Assembly (NCBI RefSeq): GCF_013359595.1
Contig: NZ_JABFMP010000019.1
Coordinates: forward strand, 62,001-126,000
DNA length: 64,000 bases
From: Pseudomonas sp. C1C7
GTDB taxonomy: Bacteria > Pseudomonadota > Gammaproteobacteria > Pseudomonadales > Pseudomonadaceae
Direction of reading: 5' to 3'
Position numbers and translations under genes: made by a program. The first letter of the stretch is position 1; each line of letters begins with the position of its first letter. A model generated the notes under the pieces. The model did not search any database, was not told the DNA's origin, and saw only the letters and a program-made list of their open reading frames with translations. Positions 60,824 through 64,000 of this stretch are shown here, one piece after another.

Positions 60824-62041
60824 TTAGAAGCAGGTCTCCATGTTCTCGATGACATTCAGCTGCTCATCCACCAGACACCCCGTGCGCCACTTGTCGAACG
60901 TCAGGCACGGGTGCGAGGTGCCGAAGGAAATGATATCGCCCACCTTCAACTCAACCCCGGGCGCCACGGTCATGAACGCGTGCTGGTCCATCACCGCCGT
61001 CACCTTGCAGCCGCCGACATCGTCGCCCTTGGCCGGCACCACGCCCGCCTTGTAACGCAGCAGCGGCACCGGCAGGCCGGCGTCGTAGGCCACGTCGCGC
61101 TTGCCCAGGGCGATCACCGCAAAACCCGGCTCCGGCAGCGACTGCACATGGGCCCAGACTTCCAGCGCCGGGCGCAGGCCTTCGTTCAAGTCGCTGCGGC
61201 GGTCGAGCACGCAGCATTGCGCTTCTTTATAGATGCCGTGGTCGTGAGCCACATAGCTGCCCGGACGCAGCACACTGAGGAAACGCCCGGCGGCGTTCTG
61301 CGCCTCGAATTCCTCGGCGATCAGGTCGTACCAGGCCGAACCCGAAGCCGTGACGATCGGCTTGGCGATGGCGAACGCGCCGCTGTCCTGCAACTGCACC
61401 GCCAGACGCACCAGCGACTGGGCAAAGGCGCGGATGCCGCTGATGGCGTGATCGCCGTGGATCACCCCTTCGTAGCCTTCGATGCCGGTCAGAGCCAATG
61501 CCGGTTGCGCGGCAATGGCCTTGGCCAGGTCGATCACTTCCTGCTCGCTGCGGCAACCGCAACGGCCGCCCACCACGCCGTATTCGATCATCACGTTCAG
61601 ACGCACACCGCGGGAGGCAAAGTAGGCGCCCAGGTCCGCGACGTTGTCCGGGTGATCGACCATGCAATAGAAGTCGAACGTCGGGTCGGCCAGCAGGTCG
61701 GCGATCAGCGCCATGTTCGGCGTGCCCACCAGCTGGTTGGCCATCAACACCCGACGCACGCCATGGGCGTAGGCCGCGCGGGTTTGCGTGGCGCTGGCCA
61801 AGGTGATGCCCCAGGCGCCGGCGTCCAGCTGGCGACGGAACAGCGCCGGGGTCATGCTGGTCTTGCCGTGGGGCGCCAGCTGCGCGCCGCTGTTGCTGAC
61901 AAAGTCCTGCATCCAGCGAATGTTATGCTCCAGCGCCTGGCGATGCAGCACCAGGGCCGGCAGGCTGACGTCGCGGACCAGGTTGGCGCCAGTCTGGGCA
62001 AAGCCCTTTTCCACGGCGGCAGTATTGGGGGCAGAAGACAT
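60824..62041 (-). CDS. PLP-dependent amino-acid deaminase (D-serine dehydratase-like)
   Basis: A 405-residue fold-type III PLP enzyme: an alanine-racemase-like N-terminal barrel with the PLP Lys60 in 'QLAPHGKTSM', and a C-terminal D-serine-dehydratase-like domain with a zinc-type His/Cys pair in 'FGTSHPCLTFDKW'. Eukaryotic-type D-serine dehydratases and D-threonine aldolases share this plan; the substrate here is probably a D-amino acid. Start ATG 62041 with GAGGAG upstream. It lies in a set with IclR, RidA and an amino-acid ABC ATPase; RidA would remove the enamine/imine such enzymes release. Confidence 0.85.
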   Translation of the reverse strand: MSSAPNTAAVEKGFAQTGANLVRDVSLPALVLHRQALEHNIRWMQDFVSNSGAQLAPHGKTSMTPALFRRQLDAGAWGITLASATQTRAAYAHGVRRVLMANQLVGTPNMALIADLLADPTFDFYCMVDHPDNVADLGAYFASRGVRLNVMIEYGVVGGRCGCRSEQEVIDLAKAIAAQPALALTGIEGYEGVIHGDHAISGIRAFAQSLVRLAVQLQDSGAFAIAKPIVTASGSAWYDLIAEEFEAQNAAGRFLSVLRPGSYVAHDHGIYKEAQCCVLDRRSDLNEGLRPALEVWAHVQSLPEPGFAVIALGKRDVAYDAGLPVPLLRYKAGVVPAKGDDVGGCKVTAVMDQHAFMTVAPGVELKVGDIISFGTSHPCLTFDKWRTGCLVDEQLNVIENMETCF

Positions 62042-62080
62042 GGTCGAACTCCTCACATTCGCGGCTGCGGGCAGCCGCTG

Positions 62081-62845
62081 TTATTCGTTGATGCGCCGGG
62101 CCAGGCTGTTCGCGCTTTCGATCAGCACCCGACGGTAATCGTGGTAGTTGGTTTTGGCATCGGCCCTCGGGGCGACGATGCACAAGGTTGCGATGGCCAC
62201 GCCGTTGGGGTCTTTGACCGGGGCGGCGAAGCAATGGGTAAAGGTGTCGGCCACGCTGTCGAAGGAGAAAAAGCCATCGATGCCGGCCTGACGGATTTCG
62301 CCCAGAAACTGCTCCAGCGGCAGGCGTTCGCCGGTGGGCAGGATGAAGTCGTCCTCGTCGATCAGGTCGACGATCGCCTGGTCGCTCAGGTGCGCCAGCA
62401 ACAGGCGCCCGGAAGCGGTCCAGGGGATCGGTGCGTTTTCGCCGATGTCCGAGGAAATGCGGAAATGCCGCTCGCCCTCCTTCATCAGCGCCACGGTGTA
62501 TTTGCGCCCGTTGAGCAGGCACATCTGCGCGGTTTCCCGGGTCTGGCTGACGATTTCCTGCAAGGCATGGTCGGCCTCGCGGGTCAGATCGAAATGGCGC
62601 AGGTGCGCCTGGCCCAGGAAATACAGCTGACGGCCGAGGTAAACGTGACCGTCCTTGCCCACCGGTTCCAGAATCCGTCGTTCCAGCAGCGAGGCCACCA
62701 GTTCATAGACGGTGGATTTGGGGCTGCCGATGCCATTGGCGATGTCGTTCGGTCGCAGGGGCTGGCCGATTTCCTTGAGGAAATCGAGGATATCGAACGC
62801 CCGGTCCAGGCCACGTGCCCGGCGCTTGATGGTGTCTTCGGTCAT
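62081..62845 (-). CDS. IclR-family transcriptional regulator
   Basis: A 254-residue regulator with an N-terminal winged helix ('RAFDILDFLKEIGQPLRPND', 'GSPKSTVYELVASLLERRI', about residues 12-65) and a C-terminal IclR effector domain ('GENAPIPWTASGRLLLAHL', 'FAAPVKDPNGVAIATLCIVA'). It is directly upstream of the deaminase gene on the same strand and probably controls the cluster. Start ATG 62845, with ATG 62860 possible. Confidence 0.9.
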   Translation of the reverse strand: MTEDTIKRRARGLDRAFDILDFLKEIGQPLRPNDIANGIGSPKSTVYELVASLLERRILEPVGKDGHVYLGRQLYFLGQAHLRHFDLTREADHALQEIVSQTRETAQMCLLNGRKYTVALMKEGERHFRISSDIGENAPIPWTASGRLLLAHLSDQAIVDLIDEDDFILPTGERLPLEQFLGEIRQAGIDGFFSFDSVADTFTHCFAAPVKDPNGVAIATLCIVAPRADAKTNYHDYRRVLIESANSLARRINE

Positions 62846-62910
62846 GTCTGTGGTTCCCATACAAAGTGCCGGGAGTTTACCCAGAGTGCGGCGGCAACCG
62901 TAAGGCCGCC

Positions 62911-62973
62911 TTCGCGGGCAAGCCTCGCTCCTGCAGTCGGTGAAAACCTGTAGGAGCAAGGCTTGTCCGCGAA
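62911..62973. repeat. REP-like inverted repeat, GGCTTGCCCGCGA type
   Basis: TTCGCGGGCAAGCCTCGCTC(CTGCAG) and (CTGTAG)GAGCAAGGCTTGTCCGCGAA, between the IclR gene and ridA. Confidence 0.85.
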
Positions 62974-62989
62974 CAATTCACCGCCAATC

Positions 62990-63379
62990 TCAGGCCTTTT
63001 TCTTGTAGGCAATGCAATCGATCTCGACCTTGCAGTCGACCATCATGCTCGCCTGCACGCAGGCCCGGGCCGGGGCGTGTTCAGGTTTGAAGTACTCGGC
63101 GAAGACCTTGTTGAAACTGGTGAAATCCCGCGGATCGTCCAGCCACACGCCGGCACGCACAACGTCTTCGATGCCATAACCGGCTTCGTGGAGAATCGCG
63201 ATCAGGTTCTTCATGGTCTGGTGGGTCTGCTCGACGATACCGCCATTGATGATCTCGCCGTCCACCGCCGGCACCTGCCCGGACACGTGCAGCCAGCCAT
63301 CGGCTTCAACGGCGCGGGCGAAAGGGCGAGGCGTGCCCCCTGCAGCGCTGCTGCCGGTGCCGTAACGAGTAATGCTCAT
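62990..63379 (-). CDS. RidA/YjgF-family enamine/imine deaminase
   Basis: A 129-residue trimeric RidA-family protein: 'RPFARAVEADGWLHVSGQVP' and the conserved 'ARACVQASMMVDCKVEIDCIA' with the substrate-binding Arg. Members hydrolyse 2-aminoacrylate-like intermediates from PLP enzymes, which fits the neighbouring deaminase. The length is that of the family. ATG 63379 follows AGGAGA. Confidence 0.93.
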   Translation of the reverse strand: MSITRYGTGSSAAGGTPRPFARAVEADGWLHVSGQVPAVDGEIINGGIVEQTHQTMKNLIAILHEAGYGIEDVVRAGVWLDDPRDFTSFNKVFAEYFKPEHAPARACVQASMMVDCKVEIDCIAYKKKA

Positions 63380-63409
63380 GGGTGTTTTCTCCTGATTGAC
63401 ATTGAATGT

Positions 63410-64000
63410 TTAAAACCGCGTGCTTTTGAGAAATTCAGCCAGACGCGGCGATTGCGGGCGTTCGAACAGTTCCTTGGGTGGCCCCTGCTCTTCGATGCGC
63501 CCCTGATTCATGAAAACGATCTTGTCCGAGACCTCGAAGGCAAAGCGCATTTCGTGGGTCACCAGCAGCATGGTCATGCCGTCTTCGGCCAGGCCCTTGA
63601 TCACGTTGAGCACTTCACCGACCAGCTCCGGGTCCAGCGCCGAGGTCACTTCGTCGAACAGCATCAGGCTCGGGTTCATCGCAATGGCCCGGGCGATCGC
63701 CACGCGCTGCTGCTGGCCACCGGACAACTGGCCCGGGTAGTGATCGCGACGCTCGAGCAGGCCGACACGCTCAAGCCATTTCTCGGCCAGTGCCACCGCT
63801 TCGTCCTTGTGCAGTTTCTTCACCTTGAGCAGGCCCAGGGTCACGTTCTGCAGCGCGGTGAGGTGCGGGAACAGGTTGAATTGCTGGAACGCCATGCCGG
63901 TCATGGCGCGATGGCGGGCGATGACTTTTTCCGCGTGACGAATGCGTTTGCCGTTGACTTCGTCATAGCCGATGGACTCGCCGTCCAGCAGGATCTGCCC
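63410..64000 (-). CDS. polar amino-acid ABC transporter ATPase (5'-partial)
   Basis: About 196 C-terminal residues of a GlnQ/HisP-type ATPase; the frame stays open to the right window edge, so the N-terminus with Walker A lies beyond it. Visible: the Q-loop 'GMAFQQFNLFPHLTALQNVT', signature 'LSGGQQQRVAIARAIAMNPS', Walker B 'LMLFDEVTSALDPELVGEVL' and switch His 'LLVTHEMRFAFEVSDK'. It is 30 bp upstream of ridA and on its strand. Probably imports the amino acid used by the deaminase. Confidence 0.93.
   Translation of the reverse strand, partial: GQILLDGESIGYDEVNGKRIRHAEKVIARHRAMTGMAFQQFNLFPHLTALQNVTLGLLKVKKLHKDEAVALAEKWLERVGLLERRDHYPGQLSGGQQQRVAIARAIAMNPSLMLFDEVTSALDPELVGEVLNVIKGLAEDGMTMLLVTHEMRFAFEVSDKIVFMNQGRIEEQGPPKELFERPQSPRLAEFLKSTRF

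Noticed and set aside
60791..62953. 720-codon open frame opposite the deaminase and IclR genes
   Set aside because: A shadow frame across two recognisable genes; no family motifs, and composition rich in His, Gln, Arg and Val as typical of antisense GC-rich frames.

Overview
The window reads as chromosome of a fluorescent-group Pseudomonas (a gamma-proteobacterium). Evidence is the GC-rich coding with strong G/C third positions, the gacA-uvrC-pgsA-tRNA block, a MvaT/MvaU-type H-NS protein, the hydroxybutyrate cluster in its Pseudomonas order, and many REP-like inverted repeats of the 'GTGGGAGCGGGCTTGCCCGCGA' and 'TGTAGGAGCTGCC...GATC' types between genes. It is mostly core metabolism and regulation. 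I see no prophage, insertion sequence or CRISPR array.

Layout. 1-3.0 kb: a LodA-like (quinone-cofactor oxidase family) gene cut by the window edge, overlapping a LodB-like flavoprotein gene. 3-16.7 kb: aldo-keto reductase, RarD, 4-hydroxyphenylpyruvate dioxygenase, an EamA exporter with a divergent LysR gene, a CSS/EAL cyclic-di-GMP phosphodiesterase, MvaU, glyoxalase I, AhpF/AhpC, and a divergent tyrosine recombinase/KfrA-like pair. 16.7-24 kb: glutathione reductase, GalU, small lipoproteins, and an alkylation-repair group (2OG-oxygenase, AlkB, Ada), ending in the remnant of an acrylyl-CoA-reductase-like gene. 24-35 kb: a Gly/Trp/Tyr-rich secreted repeat protein, nitronate monooxygenase, modABC behind a ModE-type operator, topoisomerase IB, small hypothetical genes, and a divergent TetR/NmrA-like pair. 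35-43 kb: small envelope proteins, tRNA-Leu, tRNA-Cys, tRNA-Gly, pgsA, uvrC, gacA, a GNAT protein, then a DAHP synthase preceded by two aromatic-rich leader peptides and a terminator, and a lipase. 43-49 kb: a parvulin and the yejABEF peptide importer. 49-55.5 kb: a sigma54 activator, GntP-family permease, 3-hydroxybutyrate dehydrogenase and acetoacetyl-CoA synthetase. 55.5-64 kb: PilU-like ATPase, a hybrid histidine kinase, a second parvulin, and a cluster of sugar kinase, PLP amino-acid deaminase, IclR regulator, RidA and an amino-acid ABC ATPase cut by the window end.

How genes work together. The hydroxybutyrate genes form an uptake-and-oxidation route (import, oxidation to acetoacetate, CoA activation) with a well-spaced -24/-12 promoter and TCTC/GAGA dyads that the upstream activator may bind. 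The alkylation-repair genes share a near-identical 22-bp motif placed 54-55 bp before two start codons, while the local Ada has lost three of its four zinc cysteines. The DAHP synthase leader has the layout of ribosome-mediated attenuation by aromatic amino acids. These three are the most interesting signals. All functional calls come from reading the sequence without database searches.
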